Of a DNA stretch of 64,000 nucleotides, positions 11,938-19,598 are shown in pieces. The stretch lies in contig CAWHYJ010000009.1 in assembly GCA_963833495.1 (NCBI GenBank), forward strand, positions 1-64,000, given 5' to 3'. A program made the translations under genes and the position numbers. The notes under the pieces are model-generated. The model worked only from the letters and a program-made list of their open reading frames with translations. It was not told the DNA's origin and ran no database searches. Numbering within the stretch: position 1 is the first letter of the stretch; the number at the start of each line of letters is the position of its first letter. This DNA comes from Fodinibacter sp963833495 (GTDB taxonomy: Bacteria > Actinomycetota > Actinomycetes > Actinomycetales > Dermatophilaceae).

Positions 11938-12061
11938 CTATTGGATGCTCCTCCACAGTGAGCAACTTTGAAAGTTGCACCCCCACAGCGAGCAGTCGCC
12001 AGTGTGCTCGTCCCGCGTGAGCAACTTTGAAAGTTGCTCCGCCCGGGGAAGCATCCAATAG
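11938..12061. repeat. 124-bp long interrupted palindrome
   Basis: The whole segment is symmetric about 11999.5. CTATTGGATGCT at the left end matches AGCATCCAATAG at the right. Exactly 10 bases in from each end comes GAGCAACTTT(G/C)AAAGTTGC, itself a palindrome, then 11 unmatched bases and GAGCA on each side. It fills most of the 337-base gap 11875-12211 between adenosine deaminase and the HTH gene; I see no gene in the remainder. It could fold as a cruciform or RNA hairpin, or present two identical binding sites. Confidence 0.85.
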
Positions 12062-12211
12062 TGCGCGCGCGAGAACTTATGAGCGGGTCTTCTCGCGCAG
12101 TTCCGCAGCCTCGGCGAGCCGCTTGTCCACAACCGAGGGTGGCCGCGGGAGGTATCCACAGCTGAGCCTCGGGGTCTGGCCCCGATCCGGCGCTCGCGGT
12201 GGGGTGGTCAC

Positions 12212-12841
12212 ATGGAATGGAAACCCCGCATGTGGCCCACCTTCGCCGCCGAGGTGCTCAGGGCCCGGACCTCACTGCGGCTCAGCGACGAGATCGGGCT
12301 CGCCTTTCGGGCCGAGCGCCAACGGCTCGGGATGAGCCAACGGGCCTACGCCGCCCACCGAGGCCTGACCCTGGGGGCCGTCATCCGCCTCGAGAGCGCC
12401 GCCGACTCGCTGAAGCTGGGCGACGTCGACGCCGCCCTCGCCAGCACCGGCTTCCAGCTGTGCCTCTGCCACCGACCGCCTGACCCCGAACCCACCGACG
12501 CCGCACTCACGACTCCTGACCAGCCGCCGCCCCACGATCAACCGTACGCGGCCGACGTCGCTCTCGGTCCGGGGGCCGCTCCCTCCGAGGACCAGCCCGC
12601 GCCCGCATCCGACCCGGACACCACGCGGGTCCCGCAGCCGGTGCACCCCACCTTCTGGCCGCGGGCCGAGCTCGTCGCACGAGTACGCGGCGGCGGCAGG
12701 CGGTTCCCGGCCCACCACGTCACCGAGCAGGTCGACGTCGCACCACCCTGGTGGTGGTACGCCGAGTCCAGCCGCGCCGGCACGAAGGCGCCCAACTGGT
12801 ACGCGCCCCAGTACACCCAGCGCCGGCCAACTGCGTCGTGA
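12212..12841 (+). CDS. XRE-like helix-turn-helix protein with proline-rich tail
   Basis: A 209-residue protein of unknown role. Residues about 28-75 (EIGLAFRAERQRLGMSQRAYAAHRGLTLGAVIRLESAADSLKLGDVDAALASTGF) look like a phage-repressor-type HTH domain. It is followed by a Pro/Asp/Thr-rich linker (about 85-145) and a C-terminal segment with aromatic clusters (WWWYAESSRAGTKAPNWYAPQY). The ATG at 12212 is assumed; another start cannot be excluded. It lies 150 bases downstream of the 124-bp palindrome and ends 20 bases before the convergent murB stop. A regulator of its own locus that binds the palindrome is possible but only inferred. Confidence 0.65.
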   Translation: MEWKPRMWPTFAAEVLRARTSLRLSDEIGLAFRAERQRLGMSQRAYAAHRGLTLGAVIRLESAADSLKLGDVDAALASTGFQLCLCHRPPDPEPTDAALTTPDQPPPHDQPYAADVALGPGAAPSEDQPAPASDPDTTRVPQPVHPTFWPRAELVARVRGGGRRFPAHHVTEQVDVAPPWWWYAESSRAGTKAPNWYAPQYTQRRPTAS

Positions 12842-12861
12842 GGCCGCGCAAGACCAGCGCC

Positions 12862-13935
12862 TCAGAGCGCGTGGCCCACCAGGACCGGCTCGTTGACCAA
12901 GCTCACTCCGAAGGCGTCCGACACCCCGTCACGCACCTCGCGGGCCAGCCCAGCCACGTCGGATGCCGTCGCCGAGCCGCGGTTCGTCAGCGCCAGCGTG
13001 TGCTTGGTCGAGATCGCGGCGGGGCCCGGCATCCCGAAGCCCTTGGGGAAGCCGGCCCGCTCGATCAGCCAGGCGGCGCTCGTCTTGACCTCCCCATCGG
13101 CAGCCGGGTACCGCGGCGGCGCGGGGGCGTCGCCCCCCAGCCGATCGGCCACCCGCGCCTCCAGGGCCGCGAACTCGCCGGCCGACAGGATCGGGTTGGT
13201 GAAGAACGAGCCGCAGCTCCAGGTGTCGTGGTCGGCCGGGTCGAGCACCATTCCCCGGCGCCGGCGCTGGGTCAGCACCGCCTCGCGCGCCTCACCCAGC
13301 GGGACCCGCTCCCCCACCTCGACGCCGAGCTGCGCAGCCAGGTCGCCGTAGCGCACCGGCCGCGACAGGGTCCCGGGGATGAGCTGGAACATCACGTCGA
13401 TGACGACGTAGCGGTCAGTGCCCTTGAACAACGAGTGCCGGTAGGTGAAGCGGCAGTCGAGCGAGGTCATCGTGCGCACCCGCCCCTCGAGCCGGTCCCA
13501 CACCCGCACCCGCGCCACGGTCTGCGCGACGTCCTGGCCGTAGGCCCCGACGTTCTGCACCGGCGTGGCCCCGGTCGATCCCGGGATGCCGGACAGCGCT
13601 TCGATGCCCGCCCAGCCCTCCTCGACGGCGAGCGCGACGAACCCGTCCCAGTCCTCCCCCGCCGCGACGGTCACGTTGGCGCCGCCGCACTGGTCCTGCG
13701 AGTCGACCACCACCCCCCGGGTCTCCACCTTCACGACGGTGCCGGCGAAGCCGGCATCCGCGACGACGAGGTTCGAGCCGCCCGCCAGCACGAGCAGCGG
13801 CTCGTCGGCGTCATCCACCTCGCGCACGGCGTCGACGAGCTCGTCGGGAGTCTCCACCACGACCATGCGCGCGGCCGGGCCGCCGACCCGCATCGTCGTG
13901 TGCGCGGCGATCGGCTCGTCGTGCAACAGCCGCAT
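12862..13935 (-). CDS. murB: UDP-N-acetylenolpyruvoylglucosamine reductase
   Basis: FAD enzyme that uses NADPH to reduce enolpyruvyl-UDP-GlcNAc to UDP-MurNAc in peptidoglycan synthesis. 357 residues. FAD-binding signatures: TTMRVGGPAARMVV near residue 15, VLAGGSNLVVADAGF, and GIPGSTGATPVQNVGAYGQ. The proton-donating Ser is in WSCGSFFTNPI, and SAAWLIERAGFPKG with the terminal acidic region completes the active site; the split-loop Tyr region marks a type I enzyme. Its ATG at 13935 shares one base with the hadB stop (TGATG), so it is translationally coupled to hadAB. Confidence 0.96.
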   Translation of the reverse strand: MRLLHDEPIAAHTTMRVGGPAARMVVVETPDELVDAVREVDDADEPLLVLAGGSNLVVADAGFAGTVVKVETRGVVVDSQDQCGGANVTVAAGEDWDGFVALAVEEGWAGIEALSGIPGSTGATPVQNVGAYGQDVAQTVARVRVWDRLEGRVRTMTSLDCRFTYRHSLFKGTDRYVVIDVMFQLIPGTLSRPVRYGDLAAQLGVEVGERVPLGEAREAVLTQRRRRGMVLDPADHDTWSCGSFFTNPILSAGEFAALEARVADRLGGDAPAPPRYPAADGEVKTSAAWLIERAGFPKGFGMPGPAAISTKHTLALTNRGSATASDVAGLAREVRDGVSDAFGVSLVNEPVLVGHAL

Positions 13936-14357
13936 CAGTCGAGCCGCACGACCGCGATGCAGCGGCCGAGCACCTTCTCGCCCTCGCACGTGGTGGTGAC
14001 GTCGACGGTCACCCGCCCGGTCTCGGCATCCACCGCCTTGACCACGCCCTGCACCACCAGCTCGTTGCCGGCCACGGGCACCACGACCGGCTTGGTGAAC
14101 CGGGTGCCGAACTCCACGACCCGACCGGCGTCGCCGGCCCAGTCGGTGACCACGGTCGCCGACGCGCCCATCGTCCACATGCCGTGGGCGATGACGTCGG
14201 GCAGCCCCACCGACCGGGCGAAGTCCTCGTCCTGGTGGATCGGGTTCTGGTCGCCGGACGCGTTGGCGTAGCCGACGAGCGTCTCGCGCGAGACGGGTAC
14301 GGTCACCGGGCCGACGACGTCGCCGACCGAGACCTCCGAGAGCGGGCGTGCAGCCAT
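13935..14357 (-). CDS. hadB: MaoC-type (3R)-hydroxyacyl dehydratase subunit HadB
   Basis: A 140-residue single hot-dog-fold protein with the catalytic MaoC motif: the Asp and His of SGDQNPIHQDEDFARSVGLPDVIAHGMWTMG. In mycobacteria HadB is the catalytic half of the FAS-II dehydratase with HadA; many actinobacteria without mycolic acids keep the pair, where the acyl substrate is not known. It follows hadA by two bases and overlaps murB by one, so the three are coupled. RFTKPVVVPVAGNELVVQG at the C-terminal half forms the second half of the fold. Confidence 0.9.
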   Translation of the reverse strand: MAARPLSEVSVGDVVGPVTVPVSRETLVGYANASGDQNPIHQDEDFARSVGLPDVIAHGMWTMGASATVVTDWAGDAGRVVEFGTRFTKPVVVPVAGNELVVQGVVKAVDAETGRVTVDVTTTCEGEKVLGRCIAVVRLD

Positions 14358-14359
14358 GG

Positions 14360-14809
14360 TCAGTCCTCCCCGCCGCGGACGACGATGGTCGACGTCGACG
14401 TGGCCAGGGCGTCGCCCGCGGTGGTCGACAGCTCGGTGCGGGTGGTCACCATCGCGTGGCCGCCCGCGGAACGCACCGCGTCGACGGTCGTGGTGCCGAG
14501 CACCTCGTCACCCGCGGTGATCGGGCGGTGGTGCACGAAGCGCTGCTCACCGTGGACCACCCGGCTGTAGTCGATGCCGGCCTCCGGGTCGACGACGTAG
14601 GCGCGCTCGGCCGCCTGCGAGAAGCGCACCGCCATCGTGGGCGGGGCGATGACGTCGGCGTAGCCTGCGGCCCGGGCCGCCTCGGCATCGGTGTGCACAG
14701 GGTCGGCCGAGCCGACGGCGGCGGCGAAGGCGGCGATGAGGGCGGCGTCGACGGCATACGGGCCGCTCGGCGGATAGGTCCGGCCGACGAAGTCTGGGTT
14801 CACGGGCAT
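14360..14809 (-). CDS. hadA: MaoC N-terminal-type dehydratase subunit HadA
   Basis: A 149-residue FAS1-like dehydratase subunit without the MaoC catalytic Asp-His pair, the usual non-catalytic partner of HadB. Visible: MPVNPDFVGRTYPPSGPYAVDA at the start, AVGSADPVHTDAEAARAAGYADVIAPPTMAVRF in the central segment and VVHGEQRFVHHRPITAGDEV. I start at the ATG at 14809, which gives the family's standard N-terminus. It lies 92 bases after rpmG on the same strand; a hairpin in that gap may end most rpmG transcripts. Confidence 0.9.
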   Translation of the reverse strand: MPVNPDFVGRTYPPSGPYAVDAALIAAFAAAVGSADPVHTDAEAARAAGYADVIAPPTMAVRFSQAAERAYVVDPEAGIDYSRVVHGEQRFVHHRPITAGDEVLGTTTVDAVRSAGGHAMVTTRTELSTTAGDALATSTSTIVVRGGED

Positions 14810-14841
14810 GGCCCCCACTCTAGGAGAACGCCGAGGCACAG

Positions 14842-14882
14842 CGAGAGGCCGCCGACACCCGGGCGGGTGCGGCGGCCTCTCG
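14842..14882 (-). terminator. Terminator-like hairpin between rpmG and hadA
   Basis: Arms 14842-14860 and 14865-14882 (CGAGAGGCCGCC type) pair with a single bulged base around a GGGC loop, 20 bases past the rpmG stop. No U tract. It may partly terminate tRNA-rpmG transcription before hadA. Confidence 0.6.
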
Positions 14883-14901
14883 AGGGCTGACGAGGAAGCG
14901 G

Positions 14902-15069
14902 TCAGCGGGTCTCGCGGTGCGCGGTGTGCTTCTTGCAGCGGGGGCAGAACTTCGCCAGCTCGAGCCGGTCGGGGTCGTTGCGGCGGTTCTTCTTGGTGAT
15001 GTAGTTGCGCTCCTTGCACTCCGTGCACGCCAGGGTGATCTTGGGGCGGACGTCGGTGGCCTTGGCCAT
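14902..15069 (-). CDS. rpmG: 50S ribosomal protein L33 (zinc-binding form)
   Basis: A 55-residue ribosomal protein, MAKATDVRPKITLACTECK... ending HTAHRETR. Two CxxC pairs are present (CTEC near residue 16 and CPRC near residue 42), so this is the zinc-containing version rather than the cysteine-free paralogue that replaces it under zinc limitation. It lies directly after tRNA-Thr and tRNA-Met and before hadA-hadB, the arrangement known from mycobacteria. Confidence 0.95.
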   Translation of the reverse strand: MAKATDVRPKITLACTECKERNYITKKNRRNDPDRLELAKFCPRCKKHTAHRETR

Positions 15070-15194
15070 GGGGGCAACCTGCTCTCAGAAAAAGTGAATC
15101 GATCGATGGGTGTCGGGCCAGCACACGAGGGCTCGCGCGACACCAGCACAACAGGATACGCAACCCCGGGCATTCCCCGAAATCGCGACCTCGG

Positions 15195-15268
15195 TAGCGG
15201 GAGCGGGGCTCGATCCCGCGACCTCACGATTATGAGTCGTGCGCTCTAACCAGCTGAGCTACCCCGCC
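15195..15268 (-). tRNA. tRNA-Met (CAT, elongator type)
   Basis: 74 bases. The acceptor stem GGCGGGG pairs with TCCCGCT, with G-U pairs at both ends, and the discriminator is A. The anticodon loop is CTCATAA and the T loop ATCGAGC. A first base pair that is G-U (not the C-A mismatch of initiators) and no GGG/CCC anticodon stem mark it as elongator. Confidence 0.93.
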
Positions 15269-15316
15269 AGGGGGGTTCGACCGGACGTGCCTCGCGACCG
15301 GTCCCGGTCGGACCAG

Positions 15317-15389
15317 AGCCCCCTGTCGGAATCGAACCGACGACCTTTTCCTTACCATGGAAACGCTCTACCGACTGAGCTAAGGGGGC
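15317..15389 (-). tRNA. tRNA-Thr (GGT)
   Basis: 73 bases. The acceptor stem GCCCCCT pairs perfectly with AGGGGGC; the anticodon stem-loop TTTCC-ATGGTAA-GGAAA gives anticodon GGT. The T loop GTTCGATTC is intact. It is 48 bases upstream of tRNA-Met on the same strand. Confidence 0.96.
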
Positions 15390-15437
15390 GTGCGCCACCA
15401 GCGGAGACCGCCCGGGCGCGACGGAGACATTACACGC

Positions 15438-16208
15438 TCAGGATCGGTCCAGCGAAATCGCCGCATCCACCAGCGCAGGCCCGTACCAGGTGAGCAGCCG
15501 ACCCGACACCAGGCGGGTCGGCAGGCGCTCGAACGCCTCCGGTCCGTCGCCCTCGGTGAACACGTACGGCTCGTCGGGCAGCAGCACCAGGTCGGCCACC
15601 GCCGGGTCGTCGAGCGCCACCTGGTCGACCGCCGGGTAGCGCCCCTCGACCCCCGCCGTCGACACCTCGAAACCGGCCCGTGCGAGCAGGTCGGCGGTGA
15701 ACGTCGGCCGGCCGACCACCATCCACGGGTCGCGCCAGACCGGCACGACCACCCGAGCGGATGCCGTGGGCACCGGCCCGCACCAGGCCGCCTCGGCCGC
15801 GACGAGCCACGCGGGGTCGGCCGGCTCCTGCAGCACGTCCCGGAAGAGCCGCCGCATCGAGGCGACAGCGGCCGGCACCGCCTCGATGTCGGTCACCCAC
15901 ACGGGGATGCCGCTCGCCCGCAGCCGCTGAACGTCGAGCTCGCGGTTCTCCTCCTTGTTGGCCACGACGAGGTCCGGCTGCAGCGCCGCCACCGCCGCGA
16001 GGTCGGGGTTCTTGGTGCCGCGCACCCGCGCGACCCCCCGGGCGTCGAGGTCTGCCGGGTGGGTGCACCAGTCGGTCGCCCCGACGAGCCGGTCGGGGCA
16101 GGTGGCGGCCAGCGCCTCGGTGAGCGACGGCACCAGCGAGACCACGCGCACCACCGCCTCGGGCAGCTCGACGAGGTGCCCGAGGTCGTCGGCGAGCGTG
16201 CGCGGCAT
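15438..16208 (-). CDS. Helical-backbone metal receptor (BtuF/TroA-like), apparently cytoplasmic
   Basis: A 256-residue periplasmic-binding-like protein of the cobalamin/iron receptor type: VVSLVPSLTEALAATCPDRLVGATDWCTHP at the N-terminus, then RVRGTKNPDLAAVAALQPDLVVANKEENRELDVQRLRASGIPVWVTDI, with the long backbone helix and a second lobe (PVWRDPWMVVGRPTFTADLLARAGF). Unlike BtuF it has neither signal peptide nor lipobox, so it probably stays in the cytoplasm. No ABC permease or ATPase is nearby. The ATG at 16208 lies 15 bases after the SDR stop, so the two may be co-transcribed. Ligand unknown. Confidence 0.75.
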   Translation of the reverse strand: MPRTLADDLGHLVELPEAVVRVVSLVPSLTEALAATCPDRLVGATDWCTHPADLDARGVARVRGTKNPDLAAVAALQPDLVVANKEENRELDVQRLRASGIPVWVTDIEAVPAAVASMRRLFRDVLQEPADPAWLVAAEAAWCGPVPTASARVVVPVWRDPWMVVGRPTFTADLLARAGFEVSTAGVEGRYPAVDQVALDDPAVADLVLLPDEPYVFTEGDGPEAFERLPTRLVSGRLLTWYGPALVDAAISLDRS

Positions 16209-16222
16209 CCGGCCCCCAGCGG

Positions 16223-16984
16223 TCAGCGCGGCGCCATCCGGAGTGCACCGTCCATCCGGATCGTCTCGCCGTTGAGGTAGTCGTGGTCGACGATCGCCAG
16301 CGCGAGCTTGGCGTACTCCTCGGGCCGCGCCAGCCGCGCCGGGAACGGCACTCCAGCCGCCAGCCCGGCCCGGAACTCGTCGGACACCGTCGCCAGCATC
16401 GGAGTCTCGACGATGCCCGGCGCGATGGTGACGACCCGGATGCCGTACTGCGCGAGGTCGCGCGCGGCCGGCAGGGTCAGCCCGACGATGCCGCCCTTGG
16501 ACGAGCTGTAGGCGGCCTGGCCGACCTGGCCGTCGAAGGCCGCGATGCTCGCCGTGTTGATGACGACGCCGCGCTGGCCGTCGGCGCCGGGCTCGGTGGC
16601 GGCGATGACCTCGGCCGCGACGGCCAGCACGGTGAACGAGCCGACCAGGTTGATCTCGATGACCTTGCGGAACAGCGCGAGGTCGTGGACCCCCTTGCGC
16701 CCGACGATCCGGGCCGAGGGGCCGATGCCGGCGCAGTTGACGACCGTGCGCAGCGGGCGGGCCGGGTCGTCCGACGCCTGTGCGACAGCGACGCGAACCT
16801 GCTCCTCGGAGGTGACGTCGGTGGGGGCGTACTCGACCCCCTCGACGGCCGGCGCGGCGGCGCAGGCGTCGGGCAGGTCGAGGGCGACGACGCGGGCCCC
16901 GCTGGCGGCGAGGGCCGCCGCGGTGGCGGCGCCGAGGCCCGAGGCCCCTCCGGTGACGATGGCGGTGGTGTTGGCGAGCTGCAT
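16223..16984 (-). CDS. SDR family oxidoreductase (3-hydroxyacyl-CoA dehydrogenase type 2-like)
   Basis: A 253-residue classical short-chain dehydrogenase. The NAD-binding TGGASGLG is near residue 12, NCAGIG near 85, the catalytic Ser in NTASIAAFDGQ, and the YSSSK catalytic pair near 155; the C-terminal half ends NGETIRMDGALRM. The sequence resembles human HSD17B10-type enzymes that oxidise short 3-hydroxyacyl-CoAs such as branched intermediates. The start at 16984 (MQLANTTAIVTGG) is chosen because an AGGA site sits at normal distance; an ATG nine bases upstream is also possible. Confidence 0.85.
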   Translation of the reverse strand: MQLANTTAIVTGGASGLGAATAAALAASGARVVALDLPDACAAAPAVEGVEYAPTDVTSEEQVRVAVAQASDDPARPLRTVVNCAGIGPSARIVGRKGVHDLALFRKVIEINLVGSFTVLAVAAEVIAATEPGADGQRGVVINTASIAAFDGQVGQAAYSSSKGGIVGLTLPAARDLAQYGIRVVTIAPGIVETPMLATVSDEFRAGLAAGVPFPARLARPEEYAKLALAIVDHDYLNGETIRMDGALRMAPR

Positions 16985-17049
16985 GGCCGTCATCCTGCCA
17001 CCGCCCACGACTCCCCCCGGCGTCGGTGGTGGGCCGTACGGTGGTGGCC

Positions 17050-17847
17050 ATGGAGCTGCGTATCGGAGGGCACGTCGACCAGGCCGACCCGGTGGGGGAG
17101 GCCGCCGCCCGGAGCGCCACGCTGAGCCAGTTCTTCCTCGGCGACCCGCAGAGCTACAAGGGGCCGGTCGTGCAGTTCGAGGGCGGTGCCGCGGCGCTCA
17201 AGGCCGCCGCGGACGCCGCCGGGGTCGACCTCTACGTGCACGCGCCCTACCCGATCAACGTCGCGTCGACCAACAACCGCATCCGCATCCCGGGCCGCAA
17301 GCTGCTCCAGCAGCACCTGCTGGCCGCCGCCGAGATCGGCGCGAAGGGCGTCATCGTGCACGGTGGCCACCTCGGCAAGGACGAGGACTCCGACAAGGGC
17401 TTCGACAACTGGCGCAAGTGCGTCGACGGCCTCGAGATGCCGGTGCCCCTGCTCATCGAGAACACCGCCGGCGGCGACAACGCGATGGCCCGCCGGCTCG
17501 AGGCGATCGAGCGGCTCTGGGAGGCCATCGGCCGGGCCGAGGGCGGCGACACCGTCGGGTTCTGCCTCGACACGTGCCACGCCCACGCCGGCGGCAACGA
17601 CCTCGGCAGCGTCGTCGACAAGGTGCGCTCGATCACCGGGCGCATCGACCTGGTGCACTGCAACGACAGCCGCGACGAGTTCGACACCGGCGCCGACCGG
17701 CACACCAACCTCGGGTCCGGCCACATCGACGGCGCCGACCTCGCCGACGTCGTCCGGGATGCCGGTGCACCCGTGGTCGTCGAGACGCCCGGTGGCGTCG
17801 AGGGCCAGTCGGCCGACATCGCCTGGCTGCGCGAGCGGCTCGGCTAG
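17050..17847 (+). CDS. nfo: Endonuclease IV (AP endonuclease)
   Basis: A 265-residue TIM-barrel enzyme that cleaves DNA at abasic sites in base-excision repair. The three-zinc site residues are visible: His in YVHAPYPINVAS, His in VIVHGGHLG, Glu in LLIENTAGGDN, Asp/His in FCLDTCHAHAGG, His in LVHCNDSRDE, the His of the RHTNLGSGHID segment and Glu in VVVETPGG. The ATG at 17050 gives the usual short N-terminus (MELRIGGHVDQADP). It is divergent from the SDR gene and converges on the small membrane protein at 17.9 kb. Confidence 0.92.
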   Translation: MELRIGGHVDQADPVGEAAARSATLSQFFLGDPQSYKGPVVQFEGGAAALKAAADAAGVDLYVHAPYPINVASTNNRIRIPGRKLLQQHLLAAAEIGAKGVIVHGGHLGKDEDSDKGFDNWRKCVDGLEMPVPLLIENTAGGDNAMARRLEAIERLWEAIGRAEGGDTVGFCLDTCHAHAGGNDLGSVVDKVRSITGRIDLVHCNDSRDEFDTGADRHTNLGSGHIDGADLADVVRDAGAPVVVETPGGVEGQSADIAWLRERLG

Positions 17848-17896
17848 ACCCGCAGCGGCACCCGGCCGAGCGGCATCCGCCCGGCCGGACCCGCGG

Positions 17897-18184
17897 CTAC
17901 ACCGTCGCCGTGGTCTGCGCGCGGCGCTGGGCCACGCCCGCACCCCAGTGGCCGATGTCGAACAGGGCGGCGACGGCCACCCAGAACCAGTCCCAGCTGC
18001 TCAGGCCACCGGCCTGCCAGAGGATGACGTAGATCAGCGTCGCGAACGGCAGGAAGATCAGGCCCAGCAGCGGCCAGACCCACCCGTCGAAGGCGGCGTC
18101 GACCCGCGCCGGGCGGGCGATCCAGATGATGAGCAGCCCGACCCGCGGGAACAGCCCGGCGAAGATCGCGAACAGACAGCCCAT
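17897..18184 (-). CDS. Small membrane protein
   Basis: A 95-residue protein with two or three hydrophobic segments (FAIFAGLFPRVGLLIIWIARP, WPLLGLIFLPFATLIYVILWQ and WFWVAVAALFDIGHWG). I do not recognise a named function. Its ATG follows the gadB stop by a single base, so it is almost certainly translated from the gadB message. A short basic tail (RRAQTTATV) ends the protein. Confidence 0.75.
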   Translation of the reverse strand: MGCLFAIFAGLFPRVGLLIIWIARPARVDAAFDGWVWPLLGLIFLPFATLIYVILWQAGGLSSWDWFWVAVAALFDIGHWGAGVAQRRAQTTATV

Positions 18185-18185
18185 C

Positions 18186-19562
18186 TCAGTGCCCCGGCCC
18201 GGTGACGATCTTGGCCCGCTCGCTCGGGTGCGCGCCGCCCTTGCGGGCCAGCGTGGTGCAGGCCTCCTCGATGTCGCGGGCGAGGGTGTCGACGTGCTCG
18301 CGGCTCATCGTCTCCTTGACCAGCGCCCGCATGATCGTCACGTTCTGTGCGTTCGGCGGCAGGGTGTAGGCGGGCACCATCCAGCCGCGCTCGGCCGAGA
18401 GCTGCCAGGCGACGTCGAACTCGTCGTAGTTCTCCTCACCGGCCAGCTTGAAGGCCACCAGCGGTAGCTGCTCCTCCTCGCGACCGATGATCTCGAAGCG
18501 GCCCATCGCCTCGAGCTTGTCGGCCAGGACGCGGGCGTTCTCCTGCATGTTCTTCATGATGTAGGTGTAGCCGGGGCGCCCGTAGCGGACGAAGTTGTAG
18601 TACTGCGCGAGCACCATCGAGGAGCCGGTCGAGAAGTTCAGCGTGAAGGTGGCGTCGGTCTTGCCGAGGTAGTTCTCCTCGAAGACCAGGTCGGGGGCGA
18701 GGTCGGACTTCTCGCGGAAGATCAGCCAGCCGATGCCCGGGTAGACCAGCCCGAACTTGTGGCCCGAGACGTTGATCGAGCGCACCTGCTCGAGCCGGAA
18801 GTCCCACGGCGAGTCGGGGTAGAGGAACGGCCAGACGAAGCCGCCGCTCGCGCCGTCGACGTGCAGCGGCACGTCGTGTCCCTGCTCCTTCTTCAGCCGC
18901 ACGAGCAGGTCGTTGATGCCGACGATGTCGTCCATGTGGCCGGTGAAGGTGGTGCCGAGCACCGCCGCGACCCCGATCGTGTTCTCGTCGATGTGCGGTG
19001 CGACGTCGTCGGGGCCGATCGTGTACTTGCCCGGCGCCAGCGGCACGATGCGCGGCTCGACGTCGAAGTAGCGGCAGAACTTCTCCCAGACCACGTGCAC
19101 GTCACCGCCGAAGATGAGGTTGGGCCGGTCGGTCGGCTTCCCGGCGGCCTGCTGCCGGGTGCGCCAGTTCCACTTCAGCGACAGCGCGCCGAGCATGATC
19201 GCCTCGGACGAGCCCTGGGTGCGGGCGCCGGTCGTCTCCCCCGGGGCGTGGAACAGGTCGGCGAGCATCCGGATGCAGCGCTGCTCGATCTCGGCCGTGC
19301 GCGGGTACTCGGCGTGGTCGATGAAGTTGCGGTGCAGGTTCGTGGCGATGATCTGCTGGGCCTGCGGCTCCATCCACGTCGTCACGAAGGTGGCCAGGTT
19401 GCGGGCGGGGTCACCCTCGAGGGCGATGTCCTCGCCGACCAGGCGCATGGCGTCGGTCGGTGACATCCCCGTCTCCGGGAAGCTCGTGCTCGGCACCTCC
19501 GCGGTGGCGAAGCGGTTGCCGAACAGTGCGGCGTCGGCGTCGGACGGAAGGTAGCTGGTCAT
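18186..19562 (-). CDS. gadB: Glutamate decarboxylase
   Basis: PLP enzyme that decarboxylates glutamate to GABA, consuming one cytoplasmic proton. 458 residues, the standard length. Motifs: NLATFVTTWMEPQA near residue 58, GSSEAIMLGALSLKWNWR, the HVDGASGGFVWPFL cofactor region, and the Schiff-base lysine in SINVSGHKFGLVYPGIGW. The C-terminal segment, which closes the active site in acid-activated enzymes, ends ...SERAKIVTGPGH, with His near the end as in acid-regulated GadB. It sits in a minus-strand run behind a YrhK-like membrane protein (36-base gap) and a ClC channel. Confidence 0.95.
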   Translation of the reverse strand: MTSYLPSDADAALFGNRFATAEVPSTSFPETGMSPTDAMRLVGEDIALEGDPARNLATFVTTWMEPQAQQIIATNLHRNFIDHAEYPRTAEIEQRCIRMLADLFHAPGETTGARTQGSSEAIMLGALSLKWNWRTRQQAAGKPTDRPNLIFGGDVHVVWEKFCRYFDVEPRIVPLAPGKYTIGPDDVAPHIDENTIGVAAVLGTTFTGHMDDIVGINDLLVRLKKEQGHDVPLHVDGASGGFVWPFLYPDSPWDFRLEQVRSINVSGHKFGLVYPGIGWLIFREKSDLAPDLVFEENYLGKTDATFTLNFSTGSSMVLAQYYNFVRYGRPGYTYIMKNMQENARVLADKLEAMGRFEIIGREEEQLPLVAFKLAGEENYDEFDVAWQLSAERGWMVPAYTLPPNAQNVTIMRALVKETMSREHVDTLARDIEEACTTLARKGGAHPSERAKIVTGPGH

Positions 19563-19598
19563 CGGGCTTCTCCTTGGTGGACGTTCGGGTGAGCAGGT

